DNA from: an uncultured Flavobacteriales bacterium | Lineage (GTDB): Bacteria; Bacteroidota; Bacteroidia; Flavobacteriales_D; Crocinitomicaceae | Assembly (NCBI GenBank): GCA_913054135.1 | Contig: CAJXJK010000005.1 | Location: 124,001-188,000, forward strand | Length of the DNA stretch: 64,000 nt | Direction: 5' to 3' | In this document: positions 1 through 8,298 of the stretch, in pieces | Layout of the letters: every line of letters begins with the position of its first letter | Numbering within the stretch: the stretch's first letter is position 1 | The notes under the pieces: generated by a model | What the model saw: only the letters and a program-made list of their open reading frames with translations | The model's database searches: none | Told to the model about the DNA's origin: nothing | Made by a program: the position numbers and the translations under genes

Positions 1-849
1 TTCACTATTTTCTATGTGCAATTTAGCGTTTGTATAGGTGCCAAAGCGAATTGGGACTCCATCATAAAGGACAAATCCCAAAAAACCAGTGAAGGAACTT
101 CCTAGCCAGGGAATCTCTGCTACCGAAAGCATGAAAGAAGTATTCTTCTTATTGAAATTGTTCGTTTGCATCCAAATCCAAGATGACGGCATTGACTTGC
201 CCCAATCCTTTTCAATGTACCCAAGGCCATTATCAAAGTTGTATGATTCTTTGTTTAATTGAAGGTTCCCTTTTAAATCATGATTTAAACTTACAACTCC
301 ATGATAACATTCCATTAAAGGAACATATCTATACCATCCCATAATGCCCGCATCTTTCTTTCCCTTGTTCTTTGCCATCTTCACTTGATTTGACATGTAC
401 ACATTGCCGTGAATAGAAGTAGTGTCATTTTCAATATGAATGTTGATGCTGTCTTCTGAAAAAAAGTTATCGCCTATTTGTACTGCAAAGCGATATTCGG
501 CAAAAGAAAATGATTCAATCGGATATTTGTAATAAGAAGTTTGAGCGGTTTTTCCGTTAATTATTTGAATGAAGGCTTCTTGCTCTTCTCCATTTTCAGA
601 AAGTGAGATGCCCGGAATAATGCTTAGAATTGAGGTGCTATCGGCCGAAACCATTTTGAAGTACCAACCTTCAAAGTAGTCTTTTTGTTCTCTGTTTCCT
701 TGAAAAAGGTCAGAGTTATTCATCTTTCTAAATCTGTAAAAAGGGAGTGTAAGACGCTCTTTGAAATTGTATTGCTGCTCTTGTGAATAGCTATCAGTGC
801 TCAGGGAAAGCCCTGCTAATATTAGAAAGAGGCAAATAATTGATTTCAT
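1..849 (-). CDS. Tocopherol cyclase-like family protein, partial (C-terminus beyond window edge)
   Basis: The minus strand is open from an ATG at 849 to the window edge, giving 283 residues without a stop. The protein starts with a signal peptide (MKSIICLFLILAGLSLSTDS, cleavage near YSQ). It then carries family motifs of the tocopherol cyclase (VTE1-like) superfamily: FEGWYFKMV near residue 63, MGWYRYVPLMECYHGVV near 185, and IEKDWGKSMPSSWIWMQ near 226. In plants and cyanobacteria this family closes the chromanol ring of vitamin E. Secreted bacterial homologues lack a proven reaction, so the substrate here is unknown. No other tocopherol pathway gene is nearby. Family call is good, function is inference. 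Confidence 0.75.
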   Translation of the reverse strand, partial: MKSIICLFLILAGLSLSTDSYSQEQQYNFKERLTLPFYRFRKMNNSDLFQGNREQKDYFEGWYFKMVSADSTSILSIIPGISLSENGEEQEAFIQIINGKTAQTSYYKYPIESFSFAEYRFAVQIGDNFFSEDSINIHIENDTTSIHGNVYMSNQVKMAKNKGKKDAGIMGWYRYVPLMECYHGVVSLNHDLKGNLQLNKESYNFDNGLGYIEKDWGKSMPSSWIWMQTNNFNKKNTSFMLSVAEIPWLGSSFTGFLGFVLYDGVPIRFGTYTNAKLHIENSE

Positions 850-922
850 TAGCTAAACTTAGAGATTTTGTTCTCTATCCATACAACAGCTGAAACTGCA
901 TTCTGTTTATCGATAGTAATAA

Positions 923-1399
923 TCAAAACGATAAGTTGATTACAATTATCCCTACTGCAATGATATAATCAAATAGCGCCAATTTAAAATGGTCTCTAAT
1001 TGACTTTACTAAAAGTAAGCCAGCTGATATTGCGCACAATATCATTCCAGTACCTTGCATCCAAACTGAAGGATCAACACGACCAGTTTCTATTCGGTCC
1101 CATACGAACATGCTTCTTGTAATCACTGTTAAAACGCAAATGGCTAAAGCGATAATCCAACCGAAATTTTTTCTATAAAGTAGACCTATTCCCCCAAAAA
1201 TGTAAAGGACGATAAAGCTAACCATCTTAATAAGCAAGATGATGAATATAAAATTGCTAGGGTCATCAAATTGCAGTTGGTTGTGCTTTCCTAGGTCAAG
1301 GAAAACAACTATTGCCGCGTAAATTGAATATAGCGCCCATGCCAAAAGAAAAACTCCTATTACGTTAAGAAGTTTAGCTGATCTTTCTTGATTGCTCAT
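923..1399 (-). CDS. Small integral membrane protein, unknown function
   Basis: A 158-residue protein with four or five hydrophobic segments (about residues 12-34, 48-72, 79-95, 110-130 and 140-157) and little else recognisable. It lies directly downstream of the glutamate-synthase-like gene: the upstream stop and this ATG overlap by one base (TAATG), so the two are very probably co-translated. An AGGAGC sequence inside the end of the upstream gene, ten bases before the ATG, could serve as a ribosome binding site. I do not recognise the family. An inner-membrane location is inferred from hydrophobicity only. Confidence 0.8.
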   Translation of the reverse strand: MSNQERSAKLLNVIGVFLLAWALYSIYAAIVVFLDLGKHNQLQFDDPSNFIFIILLIKMVSFIVLYIFGGIGLLYRKNFGWIIALAICVLTVITRSMFVWDRIETGRVDPSVWMQGTGMILCAISAGLLLVKSIRDHFKLALFDYIIAVGIIVINLSF

Positions 1400-2952
1400 T
1401 AAGCGTGCGCTCCTGCTTTCGCAGTAGCCTTAACACCTGTCAACTTCTCAACCATATGCCATGATTTGATAATCTCAGTGTACGTCCACACATCACCATC
1501 TTCAGCCATACGTTTAATATTGTCGGTATTTAATTCGCTTGGATGCTGAGCGCCTGTCGCTCCCATCAGTTCTAAAAATGCTTTAACTGTGTTGTGGTGA
1601 TAGTTGTAACATCTCACGTACTTGTCTTCAACATTAAGTCCTTTCATCAAGGCTTTGTTTTGAGTAGCAACTCCTACCGGACATGTATTTGTGTTACATA
1701 ATTGAGCATGAATACATCCAATTGATAACATAAATGATCTAGCAGATTGAGTAAGGTCAGCTCCCATTGAGAGCGCTTTGAAAATTCCAAATCCTGAAAA
1801 TACTTTACCTGATGCAATCACTTTGATTTTATCTCTTACTCCGTATTTTTTCAATAAAGTATCTGCCAGTACTAATCCAACATAAAGTGGTAATCCAACA
1901 TTGTTTGCGAATTCAAGAGGTGCAGCTCCCGTTCCTCCTTCAGCTCCGTCAATTCCAATAAAATCAGGATATTGTCCTGTTTCTTGCATTGCTTTACAAA
2001 TCTCTTCGAACTCTTCAACTTTACCAATACACAATTTGAATCCTACTGGTTTTCCGCCAGATAATTCTCTCAGTTTATCACAGAAATTCAATAATCCTTT
2101 TGGATCAGAGAATGCTGAGTGGTGTGAAGGGGAAAGTACATCTTGCCCAACAGGTACCGCTCTAATTTTCGCAATTTCAGGAGTTACTTTTTTACCTGGA
2201 AGAATTCCTCCTTTACCTGGTTTTGCTCCTTGTGATAATTTCACCTCAATGATTTTTACAGATTCATGAGTTGCGTTTTCTTGAAACATTGTTTCATTGA
2301 AAGTTCCATCTTGGTTTCTACATCCGAAATATCCCGTTCCAATTTGCCAACTCAAATCTCCTCCTACCTTGTGATAAGGTGCGATTCCACCTTCACCTGT
2401 ATTGTGAAAAAACTTTCCTTTGGCAGCTCCTTTGTTCATTGCTAAAACTGCATTTTTAGACATTGATCCAAAAGACATTGCAGAGATATTATATAGAGAA
2501 GCCGAATACGGTTTTGCACATTGGCCTTCACCAATCATTACACGTGGTTCTTCTTTTATTTTTTTCGGATACATTGAGTGTGTTATAAACTCATAACCTT
2601 CTTCATACACATTCATCTCAGTACCAAAAGGGTGTGTTGCACCAACGTTTTTTGATCTTTGATAAATGATGGCTCTGCTATTTTTATTAATTGGCGCTCC
2701 ATCAGTTCTTCTTTCTACAAAGTACTGCTGAATCTCAGGAGAGATTGCTTCGAGCATATATCTCATATTCCCAATAAGCGGAAAGTTCTTTTTAATTGCA
2801 TGCTTATTTTGCAGCATATCCCTAATTCCTATTAGAATAAGTGGACCAAAGAAAACGAATGCATAAAGCCAGTTCATGTGATAAAAATAAGCGAGTGCTG
2901 CGATTCCGCCAGAAATGGCCAAAGAGGCAACAACAAAGATAATACGTACCAT
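1399..2952 (-). CDS. FMN-binding glutamate synthase family protein (GltB-like synthase domain only)
   Basis: This is the FMN-containing synthase domain of glutamate synthase without the glutaminase domain and without a GltD partner nearby. It has an N-terminal membrane segment (about residues 3-40). It then shows typical family stretches: NTGEGGIAPYH near 184, AKPGKGGILPG near 243, GIDGAEGGTGAAP near 333, and an iron-sulfur cysteine set in GCIHAQLCNTNTCPVG near 412-425 (three cysteines, as for the 3Fe-4S cluster of the family). I chose ATG 2952; a TTG 33 bases upstream is in frame but lies next to a -7-like element (TATATTTA, 2981-2974). It probably uses an alternative ammonia or electron source. 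The exact reaction is not established for such stand-alone forms. Confidence 0.88.
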   Translation of the reverse strand: MVRIIFVVASLAISGGIAALAYFYHMNWLYAFVFFGPLILIGIRDMLQNKHAIKKNFPLIGNMRYMLEAISPEIQQYFVERRTDGAPINKNSRAIIYQRSKNVGATHPFGTEMNVYEEGYEFITHSMYPKKIKEEPRVMIGEGQCAKPYSASLYNISAMSFGSMSKNAVLAMNKGAAKGKFFHNTGEGGIAPYHKVGGDLSWQIGTGYFGCRNQDGTFNETMFQENATHESVKIIEVKLSQGAKPGKGGILPGKKVTPEIAKIRAVPVGQDVLSPSHHSAFSDPKGLLNFCDKLRELSGGKPVGFKLCIGKVEEFEEICKAMQETGQYPDFIGIDGAEGGTGAAPLEFANNVGLPLYVGLVLADTLLKKYGVRDKIKVIASGKVFSGFGIFKALSMGADLTQSARSFMLSIGCIHAQLCNTNTCPVGVATQNKALMKGLNVEDKYVRCYNYHHNTVKAFLELMGATGAQHPSELNTDNIKRMAEDGDVWTYTEIIKSWHMVEKLTGVKATAKAGAHA

Positions 2953-3032
2953 AGTGAGGGGTTTAAATTCTCTTAAATATAACAAAAGAATTGAACCATC
3001 TTGGCTAATTTTTAATTCTAACTTCTTAATGA

Positions 3033-3040
3033 TACATTTG
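3033..3040 (+). promoter_or_regulatory. Bacteroidota-type -7 promoter element
   Basis: TACATTTG matches the TAnnTTTG -7 consensus of Bacteroidota. It stands 24 bases before the ATG of the VOC gene, in the divergent spacer shared with the glutamate-synthase-like gene. No convincing -33 TTG at 19-21 bases was seen. Confidence 0.45.
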
Positions 3041-3064
3041 TCTATAACGAAAAAACTTAAAGAT

Positions 3065-3430
3065 ATGAATGCAGTAAATTGGTTTGAAATACCAGCATCA
3101 GATTTAGAAAGAGCAAAGAAATTTTATGGAGCAGTGTTTGATTTAAACATGCAATACATGGATAGTGGCGAATCAAAAATGTACATGTTTGTAGGTGATA
3201 CAGATGGTGCAGGAAGTGTTGGAGCAATTTTTCATCATCCAAAACATAAGCCAAGTCAGGAAGGAACAGTTGTTTATTTCTCAACTAAGGATACCGAAAC
3301 TGAAGTAAATAAAGTTGAAGCGAATGGCGGGTCAATTGTATTTGGTAAAACTTCAATTGGGCCATTTGGTTTTATCGCTCAGGTGATAGATTCAGAAGGA
3401 AACAGAATTGGAATTCATTCAGAGAAGTAA
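3065..3430 (+). CDS. VOC (glyoxalase/bleomycin-resistance fold) family protein
   Basis: A 121-residue single-domain vicinal-oxygen-chelate protein. The start MNAVNWFEIPASDLERAKKF is the typical first beta-alpha unit of the family. The C-terminal half ends in the usual GFIAQVIDSEGNRIGIHS strand. The reading frame is open upstream to 2915, but the ATG at 3065 gives the normal family length and follows a promoter element. Such proteins are often dimeric metal-binding enzymes of unknown substrate. It is divergent from the glutamate-synthase-like gene and convergent with dnaG. Function beyond the fold cannot be assigned. Confidence 0.85.
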   Translation: MNAVNWFEIPASDLERAKKFYGAVFDLNMQYMDSGESKMYMFVGDTDGAGSVGAIFHHPKHKPSQEGTVVYFSTKDTETEVNKVEANGGSIVFGKTSIGPFGFIAQVIDSEGNRIGIHSEK

Positions 3431-3453
3431 TTGATCAGTATTAAATAATTGAA

Positions 3454-3480
3454 AGGTCCTCGAATTGAGGGCCTTTTTTT
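3454..3480 (+). terminator. Intrinsic terminator after the VOC gene
   Basis: AGGTCCTC (3454-3461) pairs with GAGGGCCT (3467-3474) around a five-base loop, followed by a run of T to 3480. It separates the convergent VOC gene and dnaG and may work for both. Confidence 0.75.
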
Positions 3481-3493
3481 ATACTAAAAATTC

Positions 3494-5569
3494 TTAGTGG
3501 ATGACTCTACCTAAACTGTCATTGTTTGTCAAAAGTCCTATCACAGTATCAAGCTTTTTTTGACGAGCTAAGAGCACCATGATTTGGGCAAAACTTTCAT
3601 CATTATCAATTTCATTTAATTGCTCAATTTCTTTTTGAATCTCATCTTTTTCATCTCTAATTCGAGCAGTTTTAAATGAGTAAACCGCTTGTTTTACTGC
3701 CAATTCAAGATTCTCCAATTCAGTGGTGGTATAAACTTTCTTCTCAACCCATTGAGGTGAGATTTCATATCGGTTTGAAATGATATTTACAGCAGTGCTA
3801 CTAATCTTTTGATCTTCATTTTGAACGAAGAACTTCTCACCAAGCATTTCGCCTTTTTCTAAGCCATCTTTGAAGCATTTATAGATAGATTGGTAAACCG
3901 GATTTGAGAATTCGATTTCATCTTTCTCCAATTCGTGAACAACCAATTCTATAACCGAAACTTCCACAGTATTTTCTATGAGCTGTCCTTTTTCGTCTTC
4001 TTCAACATGCTCAGTATTCACTGAGAACAAACCATAGTTTAATAGAATTCGAATGACATCTGCTTCTTGAGCTTCAATTCGTTTGAACCCGTCTGTAGCG
4101 GTTGTCTTTTGCTCAGTAGCAAATTCAGGAGGAAGCATTGCCTCAATTGGAATGTCATATTCTTGAGGAGGCCCATCAAAGTTGGTATTTGGCTTAGTTG
4201 ATGTTTGTGGACTTTGCGTTTGAGTAGCTCTATTTGAGGTCGGTTTATTAAACCTGCTCTTACTCTTTTGAGTCCTAACCTTGTTTACTGCTTGAATTAT
4301 CGTTTGCTCATCTATCCCAAAAATGCTTGAACACTCTCTGCAATAGATTTGACGTTTAATAGAATCTTCAATAACAGCAACCGAAGCTATGATATCGTTA
4401 ATCAGCTCGGCTTTTTTGATAGGGTCATTACCCGCACCTTCAAGAAGTACATCTGATTTGAAAACAATAAAATCTTTCGAGTTTTCTTCAATGTAGGTTT
4501 CTAGTTCAGCTGTGCTTGATTTTTTAGCAAAAGAATCAGGATCCTCTCCGTCAGGGAAAAGAACAACTTTCACGTTTAACCCTTGAGCCAAAATCATATC
4601 AATTCCTCTAAACGAAGCTTTGATTCCGGCAGCATCTCCATCATAAAGAATGGTGATGTTATTTGAGTAACGTTTTATCAGTTTAATCTGATCTTCAGTA
4701 AGCGAAGTACCAGAAGATGCCACTACATTTTCAACACCCGATTGATGCATTGAAATAACATCCGTGTATCCCTCAACTAAATAACACCTATCATACTTGA
4801 TGATGGCTGTTTTAGCAAAGTACAATCCGTAAAGGATCTTTGATTTATTATATAATTCACTCTCAGGAGAGTTGAAATATTTGGCAATCTTTTTATCAGC
4901 CTTTAAGGTACGTCCACCAAATCCCAGAACTTTACCGGCAACTGAATGTATAGGGAACATCACTCTCCCTCTAAAAAAGTCAAAAGAGCGATCTTCTTTG
5001 GTTTTGGTAAGACCTACTTTTTCTAAGAACTCTAATTTGTAGTTCTTTGCCAAGGCTTGTTTTGTGAATCCATTTGATTCATCCAAGCAATATCCCAGCT
5101 GAAATTTCTCAATGATATCTTCTCTGAATCCTCGTTCAACAAAGTATGAGAGACCTATAGCCTTGCCCTGTTCATTGTTCTTAAGATTGTATGCGAAATG
5201 ATCTCTTGCAAATTCATTGATGATGCTTAAGTTCTCTCTGATAGTATAGGCCTCAATCTCTTCAGGCGTTCTTTCCCTATCTTCTTTGATCTCAATGTTA
5301 TACTTGTTCGCCAACCATTTTAAAGCTTCGACATAAGTGAAATGCTCGGCTTCCATTAAAAATGAAACGACATTTCCACCCTTAGATGAACTAAAGCATT
5401 TCCAAATTTGCTTCGCAGGTGATACCATGAATGAAGGTGTTTTTTCATCCACGAAAGGGCTCTTCGCTTTAAAGTTTGATCCTGATTTTTTTAAAACTAA
5501 AAAATCACCAATCACCTCTTCAACTCGAGCCGTCTGAAATATTTCGTCTATGGTCTGCTTAGGTATCAC
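3494..5569 (-). CDS. dnaG: DNA primase DnaG
   Basis: This is the 691-residue replicative primase that makes RNA primers for lagging-strand synthesis. The N-terminal CHC2 zinc-finger region is recognisable (residues 37-66, SPFVDEKTPSF and WKCFSSSKGGN). Three of the four zinc ligands are replaced: Ser37, Val40 and Ser61 stand where Cys, His and Cys are expected; only Cys58 remains. The catalytic TOPRIM domain is intact, with Glu266 in LVEGYTD and Asp310/Asp312 in LYDGDAAG. The C-terminal part is a long linker (about 430-500) plus a helicase-interaction-like region. The start is GTG at 5569. Loss of the zinc ligands is, to my knowledge, shared by flavobacterial primases, so the gene is probably functional. 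Confidence 0.96.
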   Translation of the reverse strand: MIPKQTIDEIFQTARVEEVIGDFLVLKKSGSNFKAKSPFVDEKTPSFMVSPAKQIWKCFSSSKGGNVVSFLMEAEHFTYVEALKWLANKYNIEIKEDRERTPEEIEAYTIRENLSIINEFARDHFAYNLKNNEQGKAIGLSYFVERGFREDIIEKFQLGYCLDESNGFTKQALAKNYKLEFLEKVGLTKTKEDRSFDFFRGRVMFPIHSVAGKVLGFGGRTLKADKKIAKYFNSPESELYNKSKILYGLYFAKTAIIKYDRCYLVEGYTDVISMHQSGVENVVASSGTSLTEDQIKLIKRYSNNITILYDGDAAGIKASFRGIDMILAQGLNVKVVLFPDGEDPDSFAKKSSTAELETYIEENSKDFIVFKSDVLLEGAGNDPIKKAELINDIIASVAVIEDSIKRQIYCRECSSIFGIDEQTIIQAVNKVRTQKSKSRFNKPTSNRATQTQSPQTSTKPNTNFDGPPQEYDIPIEAMLPPEFATEQKTTATDGFKRIEAQEADVIRILLNYGLFSVNTEHVEEDEKGQLIENTVEVSVIELVVHELEKDEIEFSNPVYQSIYKCFKDGLEKGEMLGEKFFVQNEDQKISSTAVNIISNRYEISPQWVEKKVYTTTELENLELAVKQAVYSFKTARIRDEKDEIQKEIEQLNEIDNDESFAQIMVLLARQKKLDTVIGLLTNNDSLGRVIH

Positions 5570-5574
5570 TATCT

Positions 5575-5582
5575 CAAAGTTA
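5575..5582 (-). promoter_or_regulatory. Candidate -7 promoter element of dnaG (very short or no leader)
   Basis: On the minus strand TAACTTTG (5582 to 5575) fits TAnnTTTG and ends five bases before the GTG start of dnaG. Transcription from it would begin at or next to the start codon. No TTG was found at the -33 spacing, so the call is tentative. Confidence 0.35.
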
Positions 5583-5676
5583 CGGAATTTAACGATTGCG
5601 ACATACCTTTCATTTTTTTAAATCTGTGCAAACTATCTTCAGTTAAGTGCCTTTTTTTATTAAGTTTATATCTGAA

Positions 5677-6597
5677 ATGTCAGAGGAAAAAATACCTAAA
5701 AAAAAGAAATTCAACATTGACCGATTATGGGTCATTGATAAAGTGATAGAACTATCCATTTTCGTTTTAGGTTTTTTAATTGCTTTATGGATTGATGGTG
5801 TAAGAGCCGACAATGATGTTCAGCAGTTAAAAGAGCATTATATGGAGGTTGTTCAATCTGATCTTCGAAAAGATCTAGAGAGTTATGAATTCTCTTATCA
5901 TCATGATTCTTTGCGTTCAGAAGGGTGTGATTATATTTTAGGATGGCTGCTTAAAAGACAAAATTCAGAATTCAATTCTTACGGAACCTTAAAGCATTCA
6001 AGCGAAGGACGTATTGGTCCTGGTTTTGATTTTGATGAAGGAGGTTATTTTAATGAGTTAGATACAGTTGAGATCGTGGCCGAGAAAAACGGATGGTTTT
6101 TAGATTCTTCGGGATATTGGGTGAACAAGCAAATTGTGAAGTCGGTGGATAATGAATTCAATTGGTTTTCATCTGAAATAACAGATTCTGTTAAAGCCAA
6201 AATTGAAAACTATGCTTGGTACGTAGACGAAACCAAATCTGTATTTCAACACACCACAGGTTATGAAGGCTTAATTTCTCAAAACACCTCATCTTTCTTA
6301 AACACCACTGAAATTGAATCAAAATTGTCTGACTATTATAGTTTTGGTTCATATTTAAATTGGCTAGAGAATTATTACCGAGACAATCACTACGTAAAGT
6401 ATAATGAGTTGAGGTATGCCTATGGACCAAAAGAGCTATTTAAGTTTTTGTACCTGCTCACCAATGAGCAAAACAATATGCTTATCCAACAACTAACGCT
6501 TGCAAGCATTCATGCTAAAAAAGAGAAGGTTTATTACCTCAAAGCGATAGAGATGAATAAAAGTTTGGCTGATTATATTGCTAATTCTGAATTCTAA
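5677..6597 (+). CDS. Single-pass membrane protein, DUF6090-like, unknown function
   Basis: A protein of 306 residues from ATG 5677 (an in-frame start 30 bases upstream is possible). A lysine-rich N-terminus precedes one membrane segment (VIELSIFVLGFLIALWIDG, about residues 24-43). It continues into a helical charged region (QQLKEHYMEVVQSDLRKDLE). This arrangement resembles the DUF6090-type membrane proteins common in Flavobacteriia, where a helix of the form GILIALxxxxW is followed by a conserved soluble helix pair. The remaining 240 residues are soluble, tyrosine- and aspartate-rich, and show no motif that I recognise. It sits 11 bases before the SprT-like gene. Function unknown. Confidence 0.75.
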   Translation: MSEEKIPKKKKFNIDRLWVIDKVIELSIFVLGFLIALWIDGVRADNDVQQLKEHYMEVVQSDLRKDLESYEFSYHHDSLRSEGCDYILGWLLKRQNSEFNSYGTLKHSSEGRIGPGFDFDEGGYFNELDTVEIVAEKNGWFLDSSGYWVNKQIVKSVDNEFNWFSSEITDSVKAKIENYAWYVDETKSVFQHTTGYEGLISQNTSSFLNTTEIESKLSDYYSFGSYLNWLENYYRDNHYVKYNELRYAYGPKELFKFLYLLTNEQNNMLIQQLTLASIHAKKEKVYYLKAIEMNKSLADYIANSEF

Positions 6598-6608
6598 AAT
6601 CATTAAAT

Positions 6609-7244
6609 TTGAAGGTGAGTTCATCTGAAAAAATCGTACAATTTTCTGAAACATTGCGACCATTTTTACCTTCGGGTACTGAATACTATGTGGCTAAGTT
6701 TTTAATTGAGCATGTGGTACATTTTAAAGTGAGTAAAAAAAGATCAACCAAACTGGGAGATTATCGCCAACCTTTCGAAGGAGAACCTCACAGAATTTCA
6801 GTTAATGGTGATTTGAATCAATATGCCTTTTTGGTGACCACGATTCATGAAATGGCTCATTTGACAACATTTGACAAGTTTGGTAACAGAGTGAAATCTC
6901 ATGGCAAAGAATGGAAAGCAGAATTTGCTGATTTGTTTCAGCCAATTGTTGAGCGTGACATACTTCCTTCAGATGTGACCATGGCGGTCAATAACTATTT
7001 GAAAAATGCGAAGGCAGCTTCTTGCTCAGATGAAAGACTTTATAGAGTTCTCAGGCGCTACAATAAAAATAAAGGTATTTTAGTTGAGCATTTAGAAATG
7101 GGCGCTATTTTTGAAATCAAAGGGCGAGCATTTCAATTGGGTAAAAAACTCAGAAAGCGTTACGAGTGTAAGGATTTGGCTAACGGAAAGACGTATAGAG
7201 TTCTTGGATTAGCTGAAATTGACAAATTAAGAGAAGATGAATAA
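6609..7244 (+). CDS. SprT-like zinc metalloprotease-fold protein
   Basis: A 211-residue protein with an HExxH motif (His80-Glu81-Met-Ala-His84) and a third likely zinc ligand, His98 in SHGKEW. This is the arrangement of the SprT/Spartan-like family. Eukaryotic Spartan degrades DNA-protein crosslinks; bacterial SprT-like proteins are poorly characterised. The C-terminal third (about 140-211) resembles the SprT zinc-ribbon position but lacks a clear cysteine set (only Cys131 and Cys188). The start is TTG at 6609 (GTG at 6615 also possible). The stop overlaps the next gene by eight bases, so translational coupling to the guanylyltransferase is likely. Confidence 0.85.
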   Translation: MKVSSSEKIVQFSETLRPFLPSGTEYYVAKFLIEHVVHFKVSKKRSTKLGDYRQPFEGEPHRISVNGDLNQYAFLVTTIHEMAHLTTFDKFGNRVKSHGKEWKAEFADLFQPIVERDILPSDVTMAVNNYLKNAKAASCSDERLYRVLRRYNKNKGILVEHLEMGAIFEIKGRAFQLGKKLRKRYECKDLANGKTYRVLGLAEIDKLREDE

Positions 7245-8298
7245 CAACTACGGAATTATAATGGCAGGCGGAATAGGGAGTAGGTTTTGGCCAATGAGTC
7301 AAGAATCTATGCCTAAACAGTTTTTAGATGTTTTAGGAACTGGAAGAACGCTCATTCAAATGACAGTTGATCGTCTTGCCAAGATTGCACCAAGAGATCA
7401 AATTTATGTGATGACGAATGTTGACTACGCCGATTTGGTTCACGAGCAAACTGGTCTTGCTTATTCGCAAATATTGACAGAGCCCATGAGAAAGAATACG
7501 GCTCCATGTATTGCCTATGCTGCGCATAAAATTCACGCTCAAAATGAAAATGCCAACTTGGTTGTTGCTCCTTCTGATCATTTAATCTTAAACGAAGACA
7601 ATTTCGTTTCTATTATCAATACTGCAATTGAAAAGGCTGCCCAAGATCAAATCGTGACCTTAGGAATTAAGCCTTCACGACCTGATACTGGATACGGATA
7701 CATTCATTTTGACTCAGCTTCGGGTACTGAATTAGGAAGTGTAAAAGAAGTAAAACAATTTACTGAAAAACCTAATCATGAAAAGGCGCAAGAGTTTGTA
7801 GCCAGTGGAGATTACTATTGGAATTCGGGAATATTTATTTGGAAAACTTCAACGGTAATTGACGGCTTAAAAGCTTTCAAACCACAAATTGATGAATTGT
7901 TTTCTTCAAAAGGAAACGATTACAACACTGATCAAGAACAAGCATTTGTAAACAATGCATTTGAAAAAGTTGAAAGTGTTTCTATCGATTATGCTTTGCT
8001 AGAACCTGCAAATAATGTGAGTGTTGTTCTTTCTGATTTTGGATGGTCTGATTTGGGAACCTGGGGTTCTCTTTATACGCATCTGAATCATGATAATGAA
8101 GGTAACGCAGTAATTGGCGACAAGGTTAATCTTTTTGACAGCACAAACTGTATTGTGAATGTGCCGAATGGTAAAAAAGTAGTGCTTCAAGGTTTGGACG
8201 ACTATATTATTGTAGAGTCAAATGATACGCTCATGGTTATTAAGAAGCAAGACGAGCAAAAGATAAAAGAGTATTCAAAGATGGCTGATCAAGCTTAG
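7237..8298 (+). CDS. manC: Mannose-1-phosphate guanylyltransferase
   Basis: This enzyme makes GDP-mannose from mannose-1-phosphate and GTP, a precursor of surface polysaccharides and fucose. The nucleotide-binding signature MAGGIGSRFWPMSQESMPKQ is at residues 9-28. Further family motifs include TEPMRKNTAPCIAYAA near 81, VAPSDHLI near 111 and FTEKPN near 175. At 353 residues it is the short, single-domain form without the phosphomannose isomerase extension. It overlaps the SprT-like gene by eight bases and its stop overlaps the convergent lipoprotein gene by four bases. Two glycosyltransferases lie 2.6 kb downstream, but no complete polysaccharide cluster is present. Confidence 0.92.
   Translation: MNNNYGIIMAGGIGSRFWPMSQESMPKQFLDVLGTGRTLIQMTVDRLAKIAPRDQIYVMTNVDYADLVHEQTGLAYSQILTEPMRKNTAPCIAYAAHKIHAQNENANLVVAPSDHLILNEDNFVSIINTAIEKAAQDQIVTLGIKPSRPDTGYGYIHFDSASGTELGSVKEVKQFTEKPNHEKAQEFVASGDYYWNSGIFIWKTSTVIDGLKAFKPQIDELFSSKGNDYNTDQEQAFVNNAFEKVESVSIDYALLEPANNVSVVLSDFGWSDLGTWGSLYTHLNHDNEGNAVIGDKVNLFDSTNCIVNVPNGKKVVLQGLDDYIIVESNDTLMVIKKQDEQKIKEYSKMADQA

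Noticed and set aside
1901-2269. Open frame on the plus strand inside the glutamate-synthase-like gene
   Set aside because: Complement of conserved FMN-binding motifs; no start signal or own family pattern.
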